This document shows, one piece after another, positions 1 to 6,306 of a stretch of DNA of 9,370 nt. The notes beneath the pieces were generated by a model. That model searched no databases. It was not told the origin of the DNA and saw only the letters and a program-made list of their open reading frames with translations. This DNA comes from Butyricicoccus_A sp964387535 (lineage in GTDB: Bacteria; Bacillota; Clostridia; Oscillospirales; Butyricicoccaceae): positions 1 through 9,370 of the forward strand of contig CAYLXH010000091.1 in the NCBI GenBank assembly GCA_964387535.1, in the 5' to 3' direction. The translations under genes were made by a program, and so were the position numbers. The number at the start of each line of letters is the position of its first letter. The stretch's first letter is position 1.

Positions 1-183
1 CTCAATCGCTTGTTCTATATAATCGTGTCCATCAAATCGTTCTCCTTTGAGAGCGAGAAAGGCCGCCCCTTCCGGAATACTGCGTGAATCTGTGGATACT
101 CCGGCAATAATACCGTCATCGACTGTTCCTGTCACAGTCCCATGCATATATGCTGCAGCCTGTGCCACCGTCATTGGTTTCAT
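1..183 (-). CDS. murF: UDP-N-acetylmuramoyl-tripeptide--D-alanyl-D-alanine ligase, N-terminus (partial)
   Basis: Only the first 61 codons are inside the window; the gene runs off the left edge. MurF is the cytoplasmic ligase that adds D-Ala-D-Ala to the UDP-MurNAc-tripeptide, the last cytoplasmic step in making the peptide stem. The visible part is the N-terminal Mur ligase domain, with the typical uridine-binding stretch STDSRSIPEG at residues 30-39 followed by FLALKGERFDGHD at 42-54. The ATP-binding and C-terminal domains are not visible. The ATG at 183-181 is preceded by a GAGGGGA ribosome binding site about 7 nt away. It lies 27 nt after the murE stop, in the usual murE-murF order, so the two are almost certainly co-transcribed. 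MurE shares this N-terminal fold, but the sequence and position fit MurF best. Confidence 0.9.
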   Translation of the reverse strand, partial: MKPMTVAQAAAYMHGTVTGTVDDGIIAGVSTDSRSIPEGAAFLALKGERFDGHDYIEQAIE

Positions 184-210
184 AATGTCTTTCCCCTCAC
201 TCAGAACAGG

Positions 211-1665
211 TTACTTTCCCATTCCATTTTTCTTGTTAAAATACTCAGCTACAACCTCACGTTCATCCAAATGATGCTTCACATGGTTGATTTCCTGGTA
301 GGTCTCATGTCCCTTTCCCATCAATACAATCGTGTCTCCAGTCTGCGCAATATCCATCGCATGGTGAATGGCCTGAGGGCGGTTAACAATGACCTCATAC
401 GGTGTCGAAGTATCCTGCATCCCCTCTAAAATATCCTGAATAATTGCCTCTGGATCTTCCGTCCGGGGATTATCCGATGTGACGATACAAAGGTCCGACA
501 GCTGTGCCGCAATCGCTCCCATCTTTGGACGTTTTGTGCGGTCCCGATCGCCGCCACAACCAAACAGGCCAATCACTCGGCCACGCGTGAATCCGCGTGC
601 CGCCTTCAGTACATTCTCCACTCCATCCGGCGTGTGTGCATAATCAATCAAAACCGTATAATCGGTATCCGTCGGAACTACCTCAACGCGCCCTTTGACA
701 CCATGAGCGGATTGGAGCGATGCAGCTGCATCTGCAATGGACACTCCCAATTGGTTCACGCAAGCCAGTGCGCCCAGAGCATTATAGACGGTAAACTGTC
801 CTGGAATATGAAGGGATACCGGTACTGCTCCTTCTTGCGACACACAGACAAACGAAACTCCATCTGCATGCAATTGAATATCCTCTGCCCGTAAGTTCGC
901 CTCTCCTTCTATTCCATAGGTCACAAAAGGACAGGCACCCTTTTTCAAAATGGAACGACCCCACGCATCATCAATATTCATGATACCAACTGCCGACTGC
1001 TCAAACAATTTTGCTTTCGCATCACAATAATGCTCCATGGTTCCATGAAAATCCAAATGATCCTGTGTCAGATTGGTAAAGGAGCTGACTGCAAAATGAA
1101 TTCCATAGACACGATCCAGAACCAGCGAATGTGAGGAAACCTCCATAAGAACATGAGTACACCCAGCATCTGCCATCTGACGAAACAGCTTTTGCAGTTC
1201 AAAGGACTCCGGAGTCGTACGCTCTGTGGGAATAATTTCCTCTCCAATCATATTCTGATTGGTTCCAATCAATCCCACTTTTGCTCCACTGGCTTCCAGC
1301 ATCGTTTTAACGAGATACGTTGTTGTCGTCTTTCCGTTTGTGCCGGTAACACCAACCATTTTCATCTCCAAGGCCGGGTGCTTGAAATAATTCGCTGCCA
1401 TCTGTGCCAATGCACGCCGAGATGATTCTACCTGAACATAAGGAATTCCCTCTTTCGGAATTGTTTCGCAGATAATAGCAGCTGCTCCCCGTTCTACCGC
1501 CTTTCCAATATATTTATGTCCATCCGTCTCAAACCCGCGAATGGCAACAAACACATCTCCTGGCTGAACCGAACGAGAATCATATTTTAGCTCTCCGATC
1601 GACAAGTCCAGTGCCGCCGAAGACGCTGTTACCTTTACTCCATCCAGGATCTCCTGTAACGTCAT
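211..1665 (-). CDS. murE: UDP-N-acetylmuramoyl-L-alanyl-D-glutamate--2,6-diaminopimelate ligase
   Basis: This 484-residue protein has normal MurE length. It adds the third amino acid of the peptidoglycan stem in the cytoplasm, using ATP. Visible motifs: the N-terminal uridine-binding segment YDSRSVQPGD (28-37); the ATP P-loop GVTGTNGKTTT (105-115); the TNLTQDHLDFHGTM segment (197-210) followed by DAKAKLF, whose K217 is the probable carbamylated lysine; and DNPR at 398-401. By family knowledge DNPR marks meso-diaminopimelate rather than L-lysine as substrate, so the wall of this organism is probably of meso-DAP type. The ATG at 1665 has a GAGGAGG site 7 nt upstream. The gene follows the PBP gene after 70 nt and precedes murF by 27 nt. 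Start and product are both secure. Confidence 0.97.
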   Translation of the reverse strand: MTLQEILDGVKVTASSAALDLSIGELKYDSRSVQPGDVFVAIRGFETDGHKYIGKAVERGAAAIICETIPKEGIPYVQVESSRRALAQMAANYFKHPALEMKMVGVTGTNGKTTTTYLVKTMLEASGAKVGLIGTNQNMIGEEIIPTERTTPESFELQKLFRQMADAGCTHVLMEVSSHSLVLDRVYGIHFAVSSFTNLTQDHLDFHGTMEHYCDAKAKLFEQSAVGIMNIDDAWGRSILKKGACPFVTYGIEGEANLRAEDIQLHADGVSFVCVSQEGAVPVSLHIPGQFTVYNALGALACVNQLGVSIADAAASLQSAHGVKGRVEVVPTDTDYTVLIDYAHTPDGVENVLKAARGFTRGRVIGLFGCGGDRDRTKRPKMGAIAAQLSDLCIVTSDNPRTEDPEAIIQDILEGMQDTSTPYEVIVNRPQAIHHAMDIAQTGDTIVLMGKGHETYQEINHVKHHLDEREVVAEYFNKKNGMGK

Positions 1666-1708
1666 TAATGATGCCTCCTCATATAACTATTCATTCTATG
1701 TTTGTCCA

Positions 1709-1726
1709 TAGCCGGCCATCCGGCCA
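1709..1726 (-). other. GC-rich hairpin between the PBP gene and murE
   Basis: On the minus-strand RNA, GCCGG and CCGGC pair around an AUGG loop, and a G-U and a U-A pair extend this to about 7 bp. It sits 10 nt past the PBP stop codon. No U-tract follows, so it does not look like a terminator. It could protect the 3' end of the PBP message or be a processing site; this is inference. Confidence 0.4.
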
Positions 1727-1735
1727 GATCGTCTG

Positions 1736-4039
1736 TCATTCCTCACTAGTCACTGCATTGCCAAACGCAACCGATACCACGGTTCCCGGCTCTGCTTTGC
1801 TCTTTGCTTTCGGATTCTGATAGATCGCACTGGTCGCAACAGTGACCCGTGTATCTTTGACGCCGTTCTGCTTCATATAAAACCCAGCCTGCTCCAAGGT
1901 ATAGCGCGCCTCTTCCACGGACATCCCTTGGACGTTCGGAACTTTGACCTTCTTGGTTTTTTTGTTCTCTCCGCAATACAGAACAACCGTGTTGGCTTTT
2001 TGAATTGCAATCCCCGATGCCGGAGACTGATCTGTCACTGTTTCCTCAGAACCGGAGATCGTATAATTGAGTCCCAACTCATCGAGCTGCGCTGTTGCCT
2101 CTTCCACTGATATTCCAGTCAAGGTCGGAACGGTAATCTCTTCCCGCGCCTCCTCATCTTCACTGTATACCGGCTCTACGCCAAGAATCGGAAGAATATC
2201 CTCAAACACGCGGGCCACAACAGGTGCCGCAATCGCACCACCACCTTTGATCGAACCCTGCGGCTCATCAATCAGAACCATAACAGCATACTGCGGATCA
2301 TCCATCGGAGCAACACCAACAAAGGAGGCAATCCGGTTATCTGATCCCTTCGGCTGTTTTTCGGTTGTCGCTGTTTTTCCGCCGATCCGGTATCCTGCCA
2401 CATAGGCATTTTGACCGGTTCCCAGAGAAACGACATCCTGCAGATATCCCGCCATAATTTCGCTTGTTTCTTGCGAGATGACCTGTCTCTTAACCTCCGT
2501 TTCTGACGTCTGAATCACATTGCCGTCCGCATCCACAATTTCCTTCATAACATGCGGTGTAATCAATTTCCCTCCGTTTACCGCAGCCGAAACCATGCAC
2601 AGCTCCTGCAACGGAGTGACCTGAAAATTCTGTCCAAACGATGCCGTAGCAAGATCTGTCTCTCCCATGCTGTCAAAGAAAATTCCGACTTCTTCACCGA
2701 CTAGATCAATACCGGTTTTTTCTCTCATTCCATATGCTTCAAAATATTTGCGAAACAGATCACTTCCCAGTTTGGCGCTAATATCCATCATAGCAACATT
2801 ACACGAATTCTGCAATGTTTCTCCTAAGGTTTCCGAACCATGGCCGACGGTTTTCCAGCACTTAATGTTCCTTCCCCAGTCTGCAATGTATTTATATCCC
2901 GGGCAAAAAAATGTGTCATCCGTAGTAACCGCACCAGATTCCAACGCGGACGAGACCGTAAAGACCTTGAACGTAGAACCCGGCTCATACGTGTAGTTAA
3001 TCGTCTTGTTTTTCCACAAATTAATCAATATTTCACTATATTGTTCATCATACTTGTCACCTTTTAGGTTTTCCAACTCAGTCATCAGATTACTATATTC
3101 CTCGGGAATGGTCCGAGGATTGTTCAAATCAAAGTCCGGTTTGGTCGCCATAGCAAGAATTTCACCGGTTTTGACGTCCATAACGATTCCGCAGACACCA
3201 GCTCTGGCTTCATTATCCTCGTAGGCTTCCTCCAAATGCTTCTCCAAATAGTGCTGCACGCCTTCATCAATCGTCAATACAACTCCCTTGCCATCCTCCG
3301 CAGGGGTATATTCTTCATAATCATACGGCAAATCTGCACCGGCGGCATTTGTCGCTTTTACAACACGACCTGCCACGCCCTGAAGTTCATCATTATACTG
3401 TTTCTCCACACCATAGAGACCCTCTCCGTCGCTGTTGGTAAAGCCAAGCAGCTGAGAGGCAAACTGTCCATATTTATAATATCGTTTACTGTCCTCTGTC
3501 GTGGCAATTCCTTTCAGGTTCATCGCGTCCGCTTCTGCCATCATGGCTTCCACAGTCGCCATTTCCACCTGTCGAGCAATGCGGACATACATCACATTGC
3601 GCTGAATTTTTTCCAGTGCTTCCTGTTCATCGACACCCAAATATTTTACCAGCAGTGCGGCAACCTGCTTCTGATACGCTTCCACAGCTGCAGCGATCTC
3701 TTCCTCCGTTGCGTCACGTTTGTTTCCCTCTGCATCTGTTTTGGTACCGACACTTCGTTTTCCGTATGTACGGATTACCGACGGATCGACACTGATTTCC
3801 TGCGTGGTTGCACTCGTCACCAGTTCTGTCATATTTCGATCATAAATCGTCCCGCGCATGGGGGTAATAATGGAATCCTTGGTCTGATTGGCACTTGCCT
3901 TGCCCTGGTAAAAGGATGTGTTAATTACCTGCAAATACAATAATCTCCCAGCCACTAAAACAAATCCAATCGCAACAAACACGGTAATCAAAAACGTGAT
4001 TCGCCGGCGCATCATTTTATTTGGTCGTTTCTGTGCCAT
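1736..4039 (-). CDS. ftsI: class B penicillin-binding protein (FtsI/PBP2B/SpoVD type) with two PASTA domains
   Basis: This 767-residue membrane-anchored DD-transpeptidase cross-links septal or spore-cortex peptidoglycan outside the cell. Layout: basic cytoplasmic tail (1-13); one membrane segment (about 14-34); dimerisation domain starting with RGTIYDR (62-68); transpeptidase domain with SxxK at S355-TF-K358, SxN at S412-C-N414 and a third motif KTAT at 555-558; then two PASTA repeats (about 635-690 and 697-760). The usual third motif is KTG, so A557 is unusual; the DNA reads AAA-ACA-GCG-ACA clearly. A hydrophilic stretch around 91-125 lengthens the N-terminal domain. The ATG at 4039 has an AGGAG site 7 nt upstream. 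Position after ftsL fits the division PBP (ftsI/pbpB), while adjacency to murE also fits spoVD. No second PBP gene lies in the cluster, so I cannot separate the two; the symbol is tentative. Confidence 0.93.
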   Translation of the reverse strand: MAQKRPNKMMRRRITFLITVFVAIGFVLVAGRLLYLQVINTSFYQGKASANQTKDSIITPMRGTIYDRNMTELVTSATTQEISVDPSVIRTYGKRSVGTKTDAEGNKRDATEEEIAAAVEAYQKQVAALLVKYLGVDEQEALEKIQRNVMYVRIARQVEMATVEAMMAEADAMNLKGIATTEDSKRYYKYGQFASQLLGFTNSDGEGLYGVEKQYNDELQGVAGRVVKATNAAGADLPYDYEEYTPAEDGKGVVLTIDEGVQHYLEKHLEEAYEDNEARAGVCGIVMDVKTGEILAMATKPDFDLNNPRTIPEEYSNLMTELENLKGDKYDEQYSEILINLWKNKTINYTYEPGSTFKVFTVSSALESGAVTTDDTFFCPGYKYIADWGRNIKCWKTVGHGSETLGETLQNSCNVAMMDISAKLGSDLFRKYFEAYGMREKTGIDLVGEEVGIFFDSMGETDLATASFGQNFQVTPLQELCMVSAAVNGGKLITPHVMKEIVDADGNVIQTSETEVKRQVISQETSEIMAGYLQDVVSLGTGQNAYVAGYRIGGKTATTEKQPKGSDNRIASFVGVAPMDDPQYAVMVLIDEPQGSIKGGGAIAAPVVARVFEDILPILGVEPVYSEDEEAREEITVPTLTGISVEEATAQLDELGLNYTISGSEETVTDQSPASGIAIQKANTVVLYCGENKKTKKVKVPNVQGMSVEEARYTLEQAGFYMKQNGVKDTRVTVATSAIYQNPKAKSKAEPGTVVSVAFGNAVTSEE

Positions 4040-4085
4040 GAAATACTCCTAACACCATAAATCGTAATTGAGTCATACAGTAATT

Positions 4086-4114
4086 ATTATAGCATAAGCA
4101 CACGATAAATTCAC
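4086..4114 (-). promoter_or_regulatory. extended -10 promoter for PBP-murE-murF
   Basis: On the minus strand there is a perfect -10 TATAAT (4091-4086) preceded by TGC, giving the extended -10 form TGnTATAAT. With a 17-bp spacer the -35 would be GTGAAT (4114-4109), which matches TTGACA only at TGA, as is common when the -10 is extended. The expected start near 4079 gives a 5' leader of about 40 nt before the PBP ATG, with its AGGAG site. It lies just downstream of the hairpin at 4132-4171, so a new transcription unit seems to start here. I cannot exclude recognition by a sporulation sigma factor. Confidence 0.6.
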
Positions 4115-4124
4115 TGTATTTCTT

Positions 4125-4171
4125 AATGAAAAGCAGAGGATCGAAGTGTTCTTTCACTTCTCACCCCTGCT
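4125..4171 (-). terminator. bipartite hairpin terminator after ftsL
   Basis: On the minus strand AGCAGGGG pairs with CCUCUGCU (8 bp, one G-U), then comes a symmetric 3x3 internal loop (UGA opposite GAU), then GAAGUG pairs with CACUUC (6 bp) around an AAAGAA loop. UUUUCAUU follows at 4132-4125. The G-U pair would be an A-C mismatch in plus-strand RNA, which supports a minus-strand function. It begins 31 nt after the ftsL stop. The U-tract is short, so termination may be partial. Confidence 0.55.
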
Positions 4172-4201
4172 CACACTCTAATCTTCATAATCGGTAAAGA
4201 T

Positions 4202-4678
4202 TTAACGCAGGAATGACAGAATTGCGTTAAAACTTTTTACAAAATTTGATACCAGCTTATCCATGCCGCTTGAGCCACTCTTAACCTCTATCTGATCCGG
4301 CTTTTCCACAGAAATGTATTCTTCCTGACTGCTGTCCAAACGGACAAGGCCTAATTCATTTTCTGCATAATCTTCAATTTCAGAGAGTGTCATCGTGCTC
4401 TGCTCCTGTGCTTTCAAGGACGTATACTCACTGTCAAGAATGTCAACCCTGGCTTGCAGTTCACTGACCTGATCCGAAAGATCTGTCTTGATCATGGACA
4501 GCACAACAATGGCTGTAGACAGCGCAATAATAACGCAAAACGCTGCCATTCCAGCTAACAAGTGCAAGCGTCGTCTCTGGCGCTGCTTTCGACGGCGTTC
4601 CCGCAGCGCTTTTTCACGATATGTTATTTTATACTCATTTTCATCCGTTTTTCTCGGCTGCACCGCTCGTCTTTTCAT
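4202..4678 (-). CDS. ftsL: FtsL/DivIC-like septum formation protein
   Basis: This is a 158-residue bitopic membrane protein of the division site. It has a strongly basic cytoplasmic tail (1-38, including an RRRKQRQRRR run at 28-37), one membrane helix (about 40-63), and an extracytoplasmic heptad coiled coil (about 65-95). The segment IEDYAENELGLVRLD (101-115) resembles the conserved part of FtsL/FtsB/DivIC proteins. The C-terminus ends in an extra amphipathic stretch (about 138-158). In the cell FtsL pairs with FtsB/DivIC and recruits the septal transpeptidase. Position between rsmH and the PBP gene is the classical ftsL slot, which matters because the sequence family is poorly conserved. 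The ATG at 4678 has a GGGGAG site about 13 nt upstream, which is long; I see no better in-frame start. The gap to rsmH is 60 nt. DivIC/FtsB is the main alternative. Confidence 0.8.
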   Translation of the reverse strand: MKRRAVQPRKTDENEYKITYREKALRERRRKQRQRRRLHLLAGMAAFCVIIALSTAIVVLSMIKTDLSDQVSELQARVDILDSEYTSLKAQEQSTMTLSEIEDYAENELGLVRLDSSQEEYISVEKPDQIEVKSGSSGMDKLVSNFVKSFNAILSFLR

Positions 4679-4710
4679 TCTGACCCATATTCTCCCCGTC
4701 GCAACAATTC

Positions 4711-4739
4711 TTGATTTCTATATCCATCTCTGTTATAAT
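4711..4739 (+). promoter_or_regulatory. candidate antisense sigma-A promoter at the 3' end of rsmH
   Basis: On the plus strand TTGATT (4711-4716), a 17-bp spacer and TATAAT (4734-4739) form a near-consensus promoter, with TGT (4731-4733) adding an extended -10. It sits in the 60-nt rsmH-ftsL gap; the last base of the -10 is the edge of the rsmH stop codon. Transcription would start near 4746 and run antisense to rsmH. No credible plus-strand gene follows, so the product would be antisense RNA. AT-rich gaps can produce such matches by chance. Confidence 0.35.
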
Positions 4740-5674
4740 TACAATTTTTCACACACCCGAAGTTTTGCACTTCTCGCTCTCGGGTTTTCTGCAATCTCTC
4801 TCGCTCCCGGGAGCAACGGTTTCCGTGAGACCAACTGTACTTTCGGGCTGTTTCCGCAGACGCACACCGGAAAGTCCTTTGGACAAGTACATCCTTGCGC
4901 CGCTTTTCGAAATGCAGCTTTGACGATACGATCTTCCAATGAATGAAAGGTAATCACAGCCAAACGGCCTTTCGGAGCAAGACAATCTATTGCACACTGC
5001 ATCGCTTCCTCGACTGCCATCAACTCATCATTGACGGCGATGCGAATGGCCTGGAAGCTACGTTTCGCCGGGTGTTGTTTTTCTTTTCGCGCGGAGGCCG
5101 GCATTGCATTCCGAATAATCTCCGCCAGTTCACCCGTTGTTTCAATAGGCCGCTCTGTCCGAGCCCTCTCAATCGCTGTAGCGATCTGCGGAGCATAGCG
5201 CTCCTCGCCATATTCAAACAGAATCCGACGAAGCTCCGCCCGGTCCCACTCATTGACTACTTCATAAGCAGACAGCGTCTGCTGTTGATCCATTCGCATA
5301 TCAAGTCGAGCATCCTGCATATAGGAAAATCCACGCTCCGCAATATCCAACTGCGGGGAAGAGACTCCTAAGTCAAACAGAACCCCATTGACTTGACGGA
5401 TCCCGCAGGATGCAATTGCCTGATCCAGATAGCGAAAATCACTTTTTACCAAAACTACCCGATCCTGATACTCCCGAAGGCGTTCCTTAGCATTCTCAAG
5501 AGCCATGTCATCCCGATCAATTCCGATTAAACGTCCGTCGTCTGACAGCTTTTGTGCAATATGAAGCGAATGGCCCGCTCCGCCGAGCGTCGCATCTACA
5601 TAGATGCCTTTTGGATCAATATTAAGGCTATCGATACATTCCTTCAGCAGGATTGACACATGATGAAATTCCAT
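4739..5674 (-). CDS. rsmH: 16S rRNA (cytosine(1402)-N(4))-methyltransferase
   Basis: This 311-residue protein has the full family length. RsmH (formerly MraW) uses S-adenosylmethionine to methylate N4 of C1402 in the ribosomal P site of 16S rRNA. Visible marks: N-terminal FHHVSILLKE (3-12); the SAM-binding loop VDATLGGAGHS (26-36); GIDRDDMALE (51-60); the LFDLGVSSPQLD motif (99-110); ITFHSLEDRIVK (241-252); and the C-terminal NPRARSAKLRV (297-307). A four-cysteine patch, CTCP...CVCG (262-274), could bind a metal and is common in Gram-positive members. The ATG at 5674 has an AGGAGG site only 4-5 nt upstream. The mraZ stop is 17 nt before it, so mraZ and rsmH are in one operon. The identification is secure. 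Confidence 0.98.
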   Translation of the reverse strand: MEFHHVSILLKECIDSLNIDPKGIYVDATLGGAGHSLHIAQKLSDDGRLIGIDRDDMALENAKERLREYQDRVVLVKSDFRYLDQAIASCGIRQVNGVLFDLGVSSPQLDIAERGFSYMQDARLDMRMDQQQTLSAYEVVNEWDRAELRRILFEYGEERYAPQIATAIERARTERPIETTGELAEIIRNAMPASARKEKQHPAKRSFQAIRIAVNDELMAVEEAMQCAIDCLAPKGRLAVITFHSLEDRIVKAAFRKAAQGCTCPKDFPVCVCGNSPKVQLVSRKPLLPGAREIAENPRARSAKLRVCEKL

Positions 5675-5691
5675 AGCTCCTCCTGCTTTCT

Positions 5692-6108
5692 TTAAAATCC
5701 AATCTCTTCCATCGCCGTCGCAACATCATCCGGATCCAATTCTCCATTATAGGTATTCCACAGATCAGTATCCCAAATTTCTGCGTGAGACAGCACACCA
5801 ATAATTGTTACATTTTTCTGGAGCCCAGCTCGTTCCCGCAGCACCGGCGGAATCACAATGCGGCCCTGTTTGTCCACATCAACGTCCGCAGCAGAGGCCA
5901 GAATATATCGCTGCATCATACGAGATTTTGTCATCGGAAGCTGACGAATGGTTTGCTCCAGCTTACTCCATTCTTCTTGCGAGTACAGCGACAGGCATCC
6001 GTCCAATCCTCTGGTAATAACAGCATGCTCTCCAAGCTCTTCCCGCAGTTTAGCAGGGATAAACAGGCGACCCTTTGTGTCGAGTGTATGTTGATACTCG
6101 CCCTTCAT
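5692..6108 (-). CDS. mraZ: transcriptional regulator MraZ
   Basis: MraZ is a 138-residue DNA-binding protein, of usual length, that forms ring-shaped oligomers and represses the dcw promoter in the bacteria where it has been studied. It has two tandem AbrB-like half-folds, each with the signature D-x-x-G-R-x-x-x-P: DTKGRLFIP (10-18) and DKQGRIVIP (79-87). The second is followed by VLRERAGL (89-96), typical of the family. Between them lies the linker with RMMQRYILASA (63-73). The C-terminal tail is acidic. The ATG at 6108 has a GGAGGGG site 6 nt upstream. It is the first gene of the division cluster. Its own promoter and candidate binding repeats lie just upstream, which fits autoregulation. 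Confidence 0.97.
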   Translation of the reverse strand: MKGEYQHTLDTKGRLFIPAKLREELGEHAVITRGLDGCLSLYSQEEWSKLEQTIRQLPMTKSRMMQRYILASAADVDVDKQGRIVIPPVLRERAGLQKNVTIIGVLSHAEIWDTDLWNTYNGELDPDDVATAMEEIGF

Positions 6109-6120
6109 TGGTCACCCCTC

Positions 6121-6169
6121 CCGCTCCGATTTTATGGTCAATCATGGTCTTTTGCTCCACTTTGCTCCA
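6121..6169 (-). promoter_or_regulatory. candidate MraZ operator repeats
   Basis: On the minus strand TGGAGCAAA occurs twice exactly 10 bp apart (plus coordinates 6161-6169 and 6151-6159). A related TCGGAGCG lies 30 bp further on (6122-6129), so the GGAGC cores stay in helical phase. Between them, in the opposite orientation, TGGTC occurs twice, also 10 bp apart (6135-6139, 6145-6149). Known MraZ sites are short TGG-containing direct repeats with a 10-bp period upstream of mraZ. Here they lie just downstream of the -10, where a bound protein would block transcription. The third copy overlaps the ribosome binding site and may be coincidental. Confidence 0.55.
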
Positions 6170-6180
6170 ACTATAAATTT

Positions 6181-6209
6181 ATTATACGATTCCACTAAAT
6201 AAATTGCAA
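6181..6209 (-). promoter_or_regulatory. sigma-A promoter of mraZ-rsmH-ftsL
   Basis: On the minus strand TTGCAA (6209-6204), a spacer of exactly 17 bp and TATAAT (6186-6181) form a good housekeeping promoter: four of six bases at -35 and six of six at -10. A run of nine A residues followed by TTATAAT lies just upstream of the -35 (6229-6214) and could act as an UP element. The expected start is near 6174, giving a leader of about 65 nt to the mraZ ATG that contains the candidate MraZ repeats. Confidence 0.75.
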
Positions 6210-6274
6210 GAAGATTATAATTTTTTTTTCCATTTAAATTGAGTATTTCGGCTGATTTCCCCGGTTTTCCATAA

Positions 6275-6306
6275 CTTCGAACGCCTGTTCGAGGTTTTTC
6301 TATTTT
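6275..6306 (+). terminator. candidate plus-strand intrinsic terminator
   Basis: In plus-strand RNA CUUCGAAC (6275-6282) pairs with GUUCGAGG (6287-6294), 8 bp with one U-G pair, around a GCCU loop. UUUUUCUAUUUU follows directly. The wobble pair would be an A-C mismatch on the other strand, and no U-tract exists there, so the plus strand is the likely direction. No plus-strand gene lies upstream in the window, so it would stop antisense transcription. The core is also a LexA-box match. Confidence 0.45.
6278..6291. promoter_or_regulatory. LexA/SOS-box-like palindrome
   Basis: The minus strand reads CGAACAGGCGTTCG. This matches the Bacillus-type LexA (DinR) operator CGAAC-RNRY-GTTCG at all ten fixed positions and also in the central four. 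It lies about 70 bp upstream of the mraZ -35 and does not overlap a promoter that I can recognise. The same bases can be read as a terminator stem, so its role as an operator is uncertain. Confidence 0.35.

Noticed and set aside
1680..1708. A promoter-like pair TGGACA and TATATG, 17 bp apart, just before murE (minus strand)
   Set aside because: Transcription would start inside or past the murE ribosome binding site, leaving the message without it.
3452..3480. TATAAT on the plus strand inside the PBP gene with a CTGAGA -35 at 17 bp
   Set aside because: The -35 is weak, it is inside a coding region and nothing downstream on the plus strand looks like a gene; most likely chance.
3236..3943. A 235-codon plus-strand reading frame opposite the PBP gene
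   Set aside because: It lies wholly antisense to a clearly conserved gene, has no ribosome binding site before its ATG and codes a cysteine- and histidine-rich sequence with no recognisable domain. It is a shadow frame.
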